DNA of 64,000 bases from Amphibalanus amphitrite (lineage: Eukaryota; Arthropoda; Thecostraca; Balanomorpha; Balanidae), in NCBI RefSeq assembly GCF_019059575.1, contig NW_024881533.1, forward strand, positions 248,001 through 312,000. The letters run 5' to 3'. The notes beneath the pieces are model-generated. The model had not been told where the DNA came from. It searched no databases and saw only the letters and a program-made list of their open reading frames with translations. A program made the position numbers and the translations under genes. Below, one piece after another: positions 35,372-46,110 of this stretch (positions within the stretch are counted from its first letter, which is position 1; each line of letters begins with the position of its first letter).

Positions 35372-35498
35372 TGCCGTAAGCCGGTGGTGGCCGCCATCCA
35401 CGGCGGCTGCGTGGGCGGCGGCGTGGACCTGGTGACGGCCGCCGACATCCGACTCTGCTCCCAGGACGCCTTCTTCCAGGTCAAGGAGGTCGACATCG
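35372..35498 (+). CDS. ECH1: ECH1 exon, catalytic Asp and Glu
   Basis: 127 bp, acceptor GGTCAG|TGCCG, donor GACATCG|GTGAGT. It encodes CRKPVVAAIHGGCVGGGVDL and then ADIRLCSQDAFFQVKEVDI. Asp134 (GGGVD) and Glu154 (VKEVD) match rat Asp176 and Glu196, with the same spacing of 20; rat Asp204 is matched in the next exon. All active-site residues are present. Confidence 0.98.
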
Positions 35499-35938
35499 GT
35501 GAGTGGGGGCCAGAGCGGCGGCTGAGGGCCGCAGAGGGTTGTACACTGTACATACAGTGCGAGTGAAGGGCTGCTGGATGCTGAGTGCGACCGATCCGGC
35601 GGCTGGCAGTGTACTGGTAAAGTCGCATGTGGGTTACTGGGCTGTTGCTAACTGTATTTTACGATGTTATGCATTTTGTTTTTCATGTTTTTCATTGGAC
35701 TCGACGCCAAAAATAGCCATTATTTGTATATGGAATGGTTTGTCATGAAGTCAATACATACATACATGTGTAACAATGTCTTGGCTGTCTTATCTCACCT
35801 GCGACATCCAGTCTGACTGGAGCCCAGGTGATCAGTATCCCCCACTATTCTATTCCAAGCATTGTCTAGCCGGCAACCCTTTGATCTGTCTCACCTGTAG
35901 CCTCCTGGTCTGTTTCATTTGTGACCTTTTGGTCCGTC

Positions 35939-36181
35939 AATGGATGAGATAACACTGGATTGGTGTCTCGTGAAAATTAACACAGGAATCTGCGAAATTA
36001 GGATCAGGCCTGCCATCTAGCGAGAGAGTTATCGTTAGTTAGTGGTAAGCTAGATAGACATTGGGATCAGGTCTGCCATCTAGCGAGAGAATTATCGTTA
36101 GGTAGTGGTAACCTAGATGGCAAGCCTGAGCTCAATGTCGCCAACAACTGCTAAGACACCAATCCAGTATTATCTCATCCA
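35939..36181. mobile_element. MITE with TGGATGAGATAA termini
   Basis: Inverted ends TGGATGAGATAACACTGGATTGGTGTCT / AGACACCAATCCAGTATTATCTCATCCA, with TGGTCCGTC on both sides (35930-35938 and 36182-36190) as a candidate 9-bp target duplication; two extra A residues at the left edge are unexplained. Inside are two copies of a GGATCAGG(C/T)CTGCCATCTAGCGAGAGA unit. It sits in an ECH1 intron. Confidence 0.82.
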
Positions 36182-36304
36182 TGGTCCGTCTGAGCTACGA
36201 CCGTTTGCACACATTATGCAGATTGGTCTGGCTTATGACCTTTCGTTCTATCCGACCAATAGACCCCTGGTTTGCCTTAGCTTTGTCTTGGTCTGACCTC
36301 TAAT

Positions 36305-36655
36305 CCTGTATTCCCAGGTCTGACCTCTGCCTCCCGCGCTCCCAGGTCTGACCTCTGCCTCCCCGTGCTCCCAGGTCTGTCTGACCTCTGCCTCCCCGCG
36401 CTCCCAGGTCTGACCTCTGCCTCCCCGTGCTCCCAGGTCTGTCTGACCTCTGCCTCCCCGCGCTCCCAGGTCTGTCTGACCTCTGCCTCCCCGCGCTCCC
36501 AGGTCTGACCTCTGCCTCCCCGTGCTCCCAGGTCTGTCTGACCTCTGCCTCCCCGCGCTCCCAGGTCTGACCTCTGCCTCCCCGTGCTCCCAGGTCTGAC
36601 CTCTGCTTCCCCGCGCTCCCAGGTCTGTCTGACCTCTGCCTCCCCGCGCTCCCAG
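36305..36655 (+). repeat. Tandem repeat of the ECH1 acceptor (12 AG|GT sites)
   Basis: Units of 29 and 33 bp, CTCCCAG|GTCTG(TCTG)ACCTCTGCCTCCCCGCG. The true exon starts at the last copy. Counting it, CCCAGGTCTG occurs 12 times, each with its own C/T-rich tract, so every unit carries a full 3' splice site followed by GT. Confidence 0.96.
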
Positions 36656-36809
36656 GTCTGGCGGCCGACGTGGGCACCCTGCAGCGACTACCGAAGGTGA
36701 TCGGCAGCCGCAGTCTGGTGAACGAGCTGTGTCTGACGGCGCGCCGGCTCGGCTCCCAAGAGGCGCTGCAGTGCGGCCTGGTTAGCCGGGTGCTCAGCGA
36801 CCGGCACAG
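36656..36809 (+). CDS. ECH1: ECH1 exon, catalytic Asp162
   Basis: 154 bp, acceptor GCTCCCAG|GTCTGGCG, donor CGGCACAG|GTCAGT. It encodes LAADVGTLQRLPKVIGSRSL and then CGLVSRVLSDRH, almost identical to human LAADVGTLQRLPKVIG. Asp162 equals rat Asp204. The donor chosen is the first of many tandem copies; joining it to the last exon gives VLSDRHSLTAAALSLAA, the same length as human VFPDKEVMLDAALALAA, which supports this choice. Confidence 0.97.
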
Positions 36810-37290
36810 GTCAGTACAGGGTGCTCCCAGCGACCGACACAGATCAGTACAGGGTGCTCCCAGCGACCGGCACAGGTCAGTGCTCAGTGACCGGCACAGG
36901 TCAGTACAGGGTGCTCCCAGCGACCGGCACAGGTCAGTACAGGGTGCTCAGCGACCGGCACAGGTCAGTACAGGGTGCTCCCAGCGACCGGCACAGGTCA
37001 GTACAGGGTGCTCCCAGCGACCGACACAGGTCAGTACAGGGTGCTCAGCGACCGGCACAGGTCAGTACAGGGTGCTCCCAGCGACCGGCACAGGTCAGTA
37101 CAGGGTGCTCCCAGCGACCGACACAGGTCAGAACAGGGTGCTCAGCGACCGGCACAAGTCAGTTATACAGTGCTCAGTGGCAGTTCAGGTCAGTTCAGGT
37201 CTCAGCGACCGGCACAGGTCTGTGCAGGGTGACCAGCGACTGGCACAGGTCAGTGCTCAGCGACCGGCACAGGTCAGTATTCAGCGCGCC
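36789..37290 (+). repeat. Tandem repeat of the ECH1 exon end plus donor
   Basis: About 16 units of roughly 36-38 bp, each GTGCTC(CC)AGCGACCGGCACAG|GTCAGTACAGG. The first unit is real exon plus its donor; the following ones repeat the final exon bases and the 5' splice site, mostly preserving AG|GTCAG. Later units decay. 37291-38040 shows no gene I recognise apart from a (GA)n run near 37851. Confidence 0.95.
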
Positions 37291-38214
37291 CCGCTCCGCC
37301 TCTGGCGACACGGGTCTCTCGGACCCAGTCCAAAGACCAGCGGATTCTGCACGATACAACCAGTGATGTTCGTGACCCAAAGAACTTATCCCAATCTGGT
37401 ACCATACAATAATCGGTAGTCAGGTTTGTCGTTACAAAATGCATTTTTTTTCGTAAAGGCTATCAACCTCGGACGGGGAATGGGTTTTGGAGGGTGATAA
37501 CCGTGCTGTTCGTTACCACCGAGCGGTTGGAGTGGTTTCTGCGCAGGCCGGCTGAAGCCCAGGCCGAAGACGAGTGGTCTTGCGCCCAATGGCATAGGGC
37601 ATTTGTCTACTGTTTGCTCATAATTCACGGAGTTGGTTTTCGCTTTTTGCTGATGGACACTTGGGTCTGTTGAGCGTAGTTTTGCATTAGCTGTTCCCGG
37701 CGTGGCAGCTGGTGAGGGCGTATTCGGTATCAGGACCTGACGCTCGCGGATCTTTCACTTATGGCGATGTGTTTTATTGGTACGTTAAATTCCATTTTGA
37801 AGGCTTTGTGGGGACGTCTTTCGCTGACTGAAGGGTAGCACCGTAGATTAGAGAGAGAGAGAGAGAGAAAAATGAATAAAAACACCCATTTTTGACGGGT
37901 GTGCTGACATGGCGTGTCCAAGCGCCCGGCCTGCCATCTAGCGTTCGGTAAGTAATACCGAAACAACACTCTCCTTATCATAACGGGTAGTGGGGCGTGA
38001 TGCAAGCGCAGTGATTTTTTTTTTTACAGGTTTGATTGGAAAGATGGACTGATATAAGTGTATGTTACATACAATGATCAGCTGCTGTCTACCCGTATAA
38101 AAACTGCATTTAGCATTTGTAGTGATTTATCAGGGAGCAAGAAGGAATGCGACGAAGTTATAAATGTTATTGAGCTGATCGGTAATGTTGCAATCTTGCC
38201 GATAATCTTGTGTC

Positions 38215-38375
38215 TGACATACCGCAGTCTGACACCGACTGCCCTCCCCCAGTCTGACACCGACTGCCCTCTCTCAGTCTGACGCTGACTGCCCTCCCTC
38301 AGTCTGACACCGACTGCCCTCCCCCAGTCTGACACCGACTGCCCTCTCTCAGTCTGACGCTGACTGCCCTCCCTT
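38215..38375 (+). repeat. CAGTCTGACACTGACTGCCCTCCCT repeat, left part
   Basis: Six units of about 24-25 bp. Each contains a pyrimidine run and CAG|TCTGAC, the acceptor and first bases of the last ECH1 exon 1.5 kb downstream. It was split from the right part (39579-39882) by the LINE insertion. The 75 bases before the LINE are repeated exactly after it. Confidence 0.93.
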
Positions 38376-39458
38376 ACGAGTGACCATCAGTTCGGTTTTA
38401 AGGATGGACACTCCACTGATATGGCTGTTTTTGCTTTCAAAGAAATTGTTGATCATTATCTTCGAAACAGTAGTCCTGTTTTTGTTTGTTTTCTTGATGC
38501 TCGAAAGGCTTTTGACCGGGTTAACCATTGGACCTTGTTTGATAAACTCTTGCGTCGAGGTGTTGATGCCACTATTGTGCAACTATTAGCTTCGTGGTAT
38601 GGTTCGCAAACATTCCGTGTGATGTGGGGCACCTGTTTGTCGGAAGGCTTTCATGTGTCCAATGGCGTCAGGCAAGGTGGTATCTTGTCCCCATATCTTT
38701 TCAACGTGTACATTGATGAGCTGTCTAAAAAATTAGACAGTAGTGGTGCTGGTTGTCATTATTTGGGCAGTGTTAATCACCTTTGTTATGCAGATGACAT
38801 GGTACTGCTATCGCCAACGCCTCAAGGACTGCAAAAATTGCTTGACATTTGTGCTAGATATGCCGATGCACATGATATTGTTTTCAATGTAAAAAAGACG
38901 GTATGCATGGCTATTCTGCCCAATTTGTTTAAAAATATGTCTTTACCAGATATAGTCTTGAATGGTACTGTGCTCACTTATGTGAATAGGTATAAATATC
39001 TTGGCTTTGAAGTGAGCAATGTCCCAACAAAATCTGATGATCTGGAGGTGCAGCACCAGTATCGTCTTCTGTGTTGTCGAGCCAATTCGCTGATCAGAAA
39101 GTTCTCTCTCTGTACTTATCAAGTGAAGAAGTATTTGTATTCCATGTATTGCTCGAATGTTTCTGGTGTTCATCTTTGGCATTCTCATCGTGCTGCTGTT
39201 CTGCGTAAATTCGTAGTTTGTTTCAATAACGCTGCTAGAATGTTCTTTGGTTATGACCGCTTTAGTAGTGCCTCATCTATGTATGTGAATGAGCGCATTG
39301 ATAACTTCTGGGCTATGTACCGGAAAGCTGTTTTCGGCTTCATGACTCGTATCGGACAATCTCGCAATGGCATCATCGCATCCCTATTTCATGGGGATCT
39401 TCGCGTTTTGTCGTCAATTCGACAGACCTGGTCCACTGCACTGTTTGCATATAGCTGA
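38376..39458 (+). mobile_element. 5'-truncated LINE, reverse transcriptase part of ORF2
   Basis: The open frame starts at the repeat junction (DHQFGFKDGHSTDMAVF) and runs about 360 residues. It shows non-LTR reverse-transcriptase motifs in order: FLDARKAFDRVNH, then NGVRQGGILSPYLFN, then LCYADDMVLLSP (catalytic YADD), then KTVCM and YKYLGFEV. No endonuclease upstream, so it is 5' truncated. The core is uninterrupted, implying recent insertion. A CAxx/T-rich tail, poly-T (about 39516) and (CT)n follow before the flanking minisatellite resumes. It lies in sense orientation within the last ECH1 intron. Confidence 0.93.
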
Positions 39459-39578
39459 TTGTATTTAGCATATAGCCGATCACTGATCAGTGATCTTTTA
39501 CTTACATGTGCCTGTTTTTTTTTTTTTTTTATTGGACCTCGAGTCTGCAAATATAGAAATCTCTCTCTCTCTCTCTCT

Positions 39579-39882
39579 CTCAGTCTGACACCGACTGCCC
39601 TCCCCCAGTCTGACACCGACTGCCCTCTCTCAGTCTGACGCTGACTGCCCTCCCTCAGTCTGACAGTGTCTACCCTCCCTCAGTCTGACACTGACTGCTC
39701 TCCCTCAGTCTGACACTGACAGTGACTGCCATCCCTCAGTCTGACACTGTCTGCCCTCGCTCTGTCTGACACTGACTGCCCTCCCTCAGTCTGACAGTGT
39801 CTGCCCTCCCTCAGTCTGACACCACTAACACTGACTGCCCTCCCTCAGTCTGACACCACTGACACTGACTGCGATCCCTCAG
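39579..39882 (+). repeat. Tandem repeat of the last ECH1 acceptor, right part
   Basis: Eleven CAG|TCTGAC copies, the last being the functional acceptor. Each unit is CACTGACTGCCCTCCCTCAG|TCTGA, a pyrimidine tract, AG and the first exon bases. Together with the left part there are about 17 acceptor copies. Confidence 0.95.
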
Positions 39883-40111
39883 TCTGACGGCGGCGGCGCT
39901 CAGTCTGGCCGCCACCATCGCCTCCAAGTCGCCGGTGGCGGTGCAGTCGACCAAGCTGAACCTGACCTACTCGCGCGACCACTCTGTCCAGGAGGGATTG
40001 GACCACATGGTGGCCTGGAACGGCGTCATGCTCCAGTCGGAGGACATTATGAAGGCCGCCACCGCCGCCATGGACCGCAAGGCGCCGCCGCCCGACTTCG
40101 CCAAACTGTAG
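39883..40111 (+). CDS. ECH1: ECH1 terminal exon with AKL peroxisomal signal
   Basis: 229 bp, acceptor ATCCCTCAG|TCTGACGG, TAG at 40109-40111. It encodes LTAAALSLAATIASKSPVAV, QSTKLNLTYSRDHSVQEGL and ends PPPDFAKL, matching human ISSKSPVAVQSTKVNLLYSRDHSV and its C-terminal SKL. AKL is an accepted variant of the PTS1 peroxisomal signal, so peroxisomal import is likely. Confidence 0.97.
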
Positions 40112-41200
40112 ACCGGCCGGTGGGGTGTCAGTCGGGTTGTTAGGGTTTATAATGAGAGATTTATGTCCATTGGGCGTTGAACCGCTTTTGGCGATGAAAG
40201 CCAGATTTAGGGGCCTTTTGCGGCAGGGCTATTTTTCTGTCTGGACTTGATTTACATCGCACGCTGCTGAGGTGATCAACTAGCTTCCGGCTTCCTAGAC
40301 AAAAAAAAAGATTTATACCTCAGCACTGCCTAGTTGGGAAGTGCATTTACGATGCAATAGTAGAACGGGGAGATCCGTGCTGGGAATGGCCATTATGTCG
40401 AGACCGCTGAACTCATCAATGCAATGCTGGTGCTGTGTGGAGTAGCTCGCGCCGGGCTGCCCGTCCCGCCGTCTCCGCTGGACGGGCCGACCAACCCCGG
40501 CTGTTTTCGGGGCGTCCGGGGCCGTCTGTCTCTGCCGTGTAGTGACCGCCGCCTCCGCCGAGGTGCTCCAACTGACCTGTAACCCTGCGCTGGAGCGCGC
40601 GCCATGTGTTAACCGGTGCGTTCTGGCCAGAGGGGCTGTCTGGGATAGCCTCAGGGGCTTCTGCGCGATCGTCAGTCAACTACCTATGAGTAGCTGGATG
40701 AATACAAAGGAATTGTTCAACTAGCGTATTTCAAAGTGAAAACGTGAAACGGCAAGCGGTACGCTATCATAGCCAGGGGTGAATGCGCCGACGTCGAGGC
40801 GATTTGTTTCAGCGCCGCCATATTTCGTGCATTACTGGTTTTTCCCGGGCCGGAAATCTGGAGCCCCGGCTTTCGCATTGAGCCGCCCTTGTCTGGGGGC
40901 ATGTGTCAAGTCCTTGATCGGCTCGCTGCAATTAAAAGTAGCAATGAAGCTATCGCCATGGTGCTGAGTGAGACCTATTCATGCATCGCTTCGCTGCATC
41001 GTTGCATCATCACTGCCATCGTGCCTTGTTGACCATAGTCGGCGCCTTAATGCAGTGAACGTTCCCAAAATCTCTGCTGACAGGGGAGGCGCAGTTACGA
41101 CACGTTCCGGCCGAAAATGGGATGTAGTGGTGTGGCGTTGCAAAATAAATAAATGAAAACTTAAGACTGTCTTTTAGACCAGGAGAAAATTACATCTGAT
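40112..41200. other. ECH1 3' flank, no further gene recognised
   Basis: Presumed 3' UTR and intergenic sequence. AATAAA occurs at about 41143 and could serve as a poly(A) signal, but a nearer one was not obvious. Short open frames on both strands have no recognisable content. Confidence 0.45.
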
Positions 41201-41207
41201 TAAGAAT

Positions 41208-44003
41208 TATACAGTCAGTCTTGAAACTACCGCACATGTGCGGTAGATCCATCAAGCCCGACCGAGGAAGGGTTGTTGAATTTGAGAGTCACTGAACCAA
41301 CTGACATCATCATCCATCCCCAGGTCAATTTGTTCGGTAACTCGAATTTAGCAGCCTTTTTCAGATGTTGATCAAGACAGCCCATATTCAGCCCAGATTC
41401 AGCCCAGATTCGGGACACATCCGATCAAGCTGAAACTCGCACACAATGTAGGTCCTGACATGCCCAATCCACAGTCCGAGACATTCGGCGGCACTCCGAG
41501 CCGTTTGACCTACAGAGGTCAGCAAAGGTCACGTGGCCCAAATTTACACAGCAGATTGTGGCCCACCCAGTAGAGCTAGAGCGCTAAAAATGGCACCAAT
41601 CGACTCGCCAGCATCAAATCTTACTTTCCCAACACCCATTTGACTTCTCAAGGTCATGCGATGACCTAAGGTCATTTGTGGGCTATGTCGAAAATACAGT
41701 TGCACAGCAGTTTTCGAGTAGAGGAATTGACCGAATTCCAAATCAAAGCAGATCATCGGGTAGGCCATAGGCCGTAGTAACTTTCCTTGAAAACCGCTTC
41801 TCGATATGTGACCCTGCTTGACCTCGGCAGGGCAAAATGTACAAATAAACGACACTCCATATGTCGCAGCCCGGATTCAGCCCAGATTCGGGACACCTCC
41901 GATCAAGCTGAAACTCGCACACAATGTAGGCCATGACATGCCCAATCCACAGTCCGAGTCATTCAGCGGCACTCCCAGCCGTTTGACCTACAGAGGTCAG
42001 CAAAGGTCACGTGGCCCAAATTTGCACAGCAGATTGTGGCCCACCCAGTAGAGCTAGAGCGCTAAAAATGGCACCAATCGACTCGCCAGCATCTAATCTT
42101 ACTTTCCCAACACCCATTTGACCTCTCAAGGTCATGCGATGACCTAAGGTCATTTGTGGGCTATGTCGAAAATACACTTGCACAGCAGTTTTCGAGTAGA
42201 GGAATTGACCGAATTCGTAATCAAAGCACATCATGTCGATTGGTGCCATGTCATGGCCCATAGGCCGTAGTAACTTTCCTTAAAAACCGCGTCTCGATAT
42301 GTGACCCCGTTTGACCTCGGCAGGGCAAAATGTACAAATAAACGACACTCCATACGTCGCAGCCCGGATTCAGCCCAGATTCGGGACACCTCCGATCAAG
42401 CTGAAACTCGCACACAATGTAGGTCCTGACATGCCCAATCCACAGTTCGAGTCATTCGGCGGCACTCCCAGCCGTTTGACCTACAGAGGTCAGCAAAGGT
42501 CACGTGGCCCAAATTTGCACACCAGATTGTGGCCCACCCAGTAGAGCTAGAGCGCTAAAAATGGCACTAATCAACTCGCCAGCATCTAATCTTACTTTCC
42601 CTAAACCCATTTGACCTCTCAAGGTCATGCGAGGTCATATTTTCGACATGCCCACAAATGACCTTAGGTCATCACATGACCTTGAGAGGTCAAATGGGTG
42701 TTGGGAAAGTAAGATTAGATGCTGGCGAGTCGATTGGTGCCATTTTTAGCGCTCTAACTCTACTGGGTGGGCCACAATCTGCTGTGCAAATTTGGGCCAC
42801 GTGACCTTTGCTGACCTCTGCAGGTTAAACGGCTCGGAGTGCCGCCGAATGAATCAGACTGTGGATTGGGCATGTCAGGACCTACATTGTGTGCGAGTTT
42901 CAGCTTGATCGGAGGTGTCCCGAATCTGGGCTGAATCCGGGCTGCGACGTATGGAGTGTCGTTTATTTGTACATTTTGCCCTGCCGAGGTCAAACGGGGT
43001 CACATATCGAGAAGCGGTTTTCAAGGAAAGTTACTATGGCCTATGGGCTACCCGATGATGTGCTTTGATTTGGAATTCGGTCAATCTCTCTACTCGAAAA
43101 CTGCTGTGTAAGTGTATTTTCGACATAGCCCACAAATGACCTTAGGTCATCGCATGACCTTGAGAGGTCAAATGGGTGTTGGGAAAGTAAGATTAGATGC
43201 TGGCGAGTCGATTGGTGCCTTTTTTAGCGCTCTAGCTCTACTGGGTGGGCCACAATCTGCTGTGCAAATTTGGGCCACGTGACCTTTGCTGACCTCTGTA
43301 GGTCAAACGACTTGGAGTACCGCCAAATGACTCGGACTGTGGATTGGACATGTCAGGACCTACATTGTGTGCGAGTTTCAGCTTGATCAGAGGTGTCCCG
43401 AATCTGGGCTGAATCCGGGCTGCGACGTATGGAGTGTCGTTTATTTGTACATTTTGCCCTGCCGAGGTCAAACGGGGTCACATATCGAGAAGCGGTTTTT
43501 AAGGAAAGTTACTGCGGCCTATGGGCTACCCGATGATCTGCTTTGATTTGGAATTCGGTCAATTCCTCTACTCGAAAACTGCTGTGTAACTGTATTTTCG
43601 ACATAGCCCACAAATGACCTTAGGTCATCGCATGACCTCGAGAGGTCAAATGGGTGTTGGGAAAGTAAGATTAGATGCTGGCGAGTCGATTGGTGCCATT
43701 TTTAGCGCTCTAGCTCTACTGGGTGGGCCACAATCTGCTGTGCAAATTTGGGCCACGTGACCTTTGCTGACCTCTGTAGGTCAAACGGCTGGGAGTGCCG
43801 ACGAATGACTCGGACTGTGGATTGGGTATGTCAGGACCTACATTGTGTGCGAGTTTCAGCTTGATCGGAGGTGTCCCGAATCTGGGCTGAATCCGGGCTG
43901 AATCCGGGCTGAATATGGGCTGTCTTGACGGACATTTTTTTTTTCAGTTGGGCTTTATGGATTCATCGCACCGATGCACTTCTCTTTCAAGACTGACTAT
44001 ACA
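41208..44003. mobile_element. Large foldback element: 3+3 inverted 480-bp units
   Basis: Outer inverted ends TATACAGTCAGTCTTGAAA / TTTCAAGACTGACTATA, and GATCAAGACAGCCCATATTC (41368) / GAATATGGGCTGTCTTGAC (43906). The left half has three tandem units of about 478-493 bp (CCCAGATTCGGGAC at 41403, 41881 and 42374). The orientation flips near 42640 and three units follow in reverse. Each unit carries AAGGTCATGCGATGACCTAAGGTCA, AGGTCACGTGG and GAGGTCAAA. The similar open frames on both strands are just the repeat read in each direction. Confidence 0.9.
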
Positions 44004-45130
44004 AGCTACCTATATAAAATTTTAGGGTGGTCGTTGGATTGTTTTCATAATTGTAATTGAATTGAAAAGTCTCATCAACAAAAATTTACGAGAAAGGCAC
44101 TTTATCTCTTATGGATCAGGTCACCGGACCTATATCAGGCCAAAGGTAAAATTTGCCCGGCTTTGACAATTGTGAGACGATACAACGGTAGGCGGTAGGG
44201 GTAGTTGACACAACTGTAGACATCTCATATCCATAGAGAAGACTATCTGGGCTCTGGCCTCTGTGAAACAACGCAGTTACAACATGCGCAGCCGTAAATG
44301 CATATTTCAAACGGATTTTAAATTTAGAATCTGAATATGGCACAGATCTGCTGGTATATGGTAATGCATGGGCGCGAAATGACCCTAGTAGTCGGCGCGC
44401 CCTAAAGCTCCAATAAACAAACAACTGCTGGTGATGCTCAGCAGCTCAACTCATCTACTTTCCTCATGTATTTCGCGTTGTGTCGCATTGCCGTTCCGCC
44501 GTCAGTGGACTGAACGGCTGAGACTGGGATCACTGACAGGTAGGCTGTGCCGCACTACTCCGGAGCCCGGCGGAACAGCCTACCTACCCAGAGCGGGTTC
44601 ATCATGCGCTGGAGACGGGCGGACGGCTCAGCGCCGGGCGGCGTGCGCCTTCGTTGGGGACTTGGGGAGGCGGGAGACATTGCCGCACTGCTGTCGGTGC
44701 CCATGATGCGCGCTGGAGACACTGCCAAGTCGCGGCAGAGTTCCGTGTCCCGCCGAGGTCTAACCCAGACAATTGTGGTGCAATGTGGGCAAGGGCGGAT
44801 CTAGGGGGTCGTTTTGGGGGGGGTCACCAGTCGGCCGACATACCAGGTCTGGTGAATGAATTCTGACGACCGGGGGGGGGGGGGGGGTAGGGAGCGAGTA
44901 TGTCGAGATCAAAAAATGACATTTGATCTTCGTCGTTTATAAGATGAAGTTTTATCGTAAGTCACTCGGCTCAGTAGTTTTAGTTAGTGAAACCCACCTA
45001 TATAGGAGCGTCGCCACGGATTTTTTACTGGGGGGGGGGGGGGAGGCGGGTCGACCGACTTAAAAACCCAGAAGTAGATATAGTTACCTCACTTTTAGCC
45101 TAATGCATTAGTAAATAGTAGCATACAGTC
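44004..45130. other. No recognisable gene; two G-runs
   Basis: GC-rich block at 44430-44830 with short overlapping open frames but no domain or convincing splice set; long G-runs near 44872-44887 and 45031-45042. It could include a 5' exon or promoter of an unidentified gene. Confidence 0.4.
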
Positions 45131-45149
45131 ACGATCTCTCTTATTGACC

Positions 45150-45615
45150 TGTGTATGAATCGGCGGCGCGAAGCGCCGCAAAAATTTGCAAAAAAAAGTT
45201 GTCAAAACACAGCTCTAAAACACAAATATTACAACCTTTTTAGCATGCTAGTACAAGCCGGAGTTCCTTCACAGTACACATATGAATTCCGATTCAATTT
45301 GACACGGTTGGTGTTATTACAGTCACTGTTATTTCTCTCTTATTGATTGGTGTATAAATCGGCGGCGCGAAGCGCCGAGAAAATTTGCAAAAGAATGTGT
45401 CGAAACACAGCTCCAAAACACAAATTTTACCACCCTTTTAGCATTGCAGTACAAGCCGGAGTTCCTTTACAGCACACATATGAATTCTGATTCAATTTGA
45501 CACGGTTGGTTTATGTAATTACAGTCAAGATTTCGTATTGACCTGTACGTATGTACATAAATCGGCGGCGCGAAGCGCCGCGAAAAATTTGCAAAAACAT
45601 TTGTCAAAACACAGA
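45150..45615 (+). repeat. 200-bp tandem repeat
   Basis: About 2.3 units. The motif CGGCGGCGCGAAGCGCCG (a hairpin) recurs at about 45160, 45360 and 45563, followed by AAATTTGCAAAA, CAAAACACAG, CAAGCCGGAGTTCCTT and GAATTC(C/T)GATTCAATTTGACACGG. No coding role. Confidence 0.88.
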
Positions 45616-46110
45616 GGGGGCCTCCTCTCTACAGAGGACCACCGATCTCTACTGCGGGCCTCCTCTTTTCACAGGGCCTCTTAACTACAGAAGCTACAGG
45701 GCCTCCTCTCTACAGAGGGCTTCCTCTCTACTGAGGGTCTCTCCCTTTAAGAGGGCCTCCTTTACAGAGGGCCTCCTCTCTTCAAAGAGCCAGAGGACCT
45801 CATCTCTGCAAAGGGCCTCCTCTCTTCAGAGGGCCTCTTCTCTACAGAGGGCCTCCTTTCTTCAGAGGGCCTCTTCTCTACAGCGGGTCTCCACTCTTCA
45901 GAGGGCCTTCTGCATTCAGGCGGTCTCCTTTCCACAGAGGGCCTCCTCTCTACACAGGGCCTCCTCTCTACATAGAGCCTTCTCTCTACAGCAGGTCTCC
46001 TCTCTACAGAGGGCCTCCTCTTTAAAGGGGTCTCCTCTCTACAGGGGGCCTCCTCTCTACTGAGGGCCTCCTTTCTACAGAGGACCTCCTCTACAGAGGG
46101 CCTCCTACCT
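45615..46110 (+). repeat. GGGCCTCCTCTCTACAGA minisatellite
   Basis: About 500 bp of degenerate 16-18-bp units, GGGCCTCCTCTCTACAGA. The third 200-bp unit stops after ACACAG and passes directly into this array. It gives a serine/leucine-rich open frame with no independent support. 46111-47019 has no gene; 46615-46685 carries G- and C-runs that can pair. Confidence 0.9.

Noticed and set aside
34648..35566. Long Thr/Ser/Pro/Tyr-rich open frames upstream of an ECH1 exon
   Set aside because: Produced by the 12-bp TACCTCCCGCTG array, open in all three plus frames.
41818..43471. Repeated 77-aa open frame on both strands
   Set aside because: It is the same stretch of the 480-bp unit read in each arm of the foldback element; no domain and no start context.
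45551..46063. 170-aa serine-rich protein
   Set aside because: Derived from the GGGCCTCCTCTCTACAGA minisatellite.
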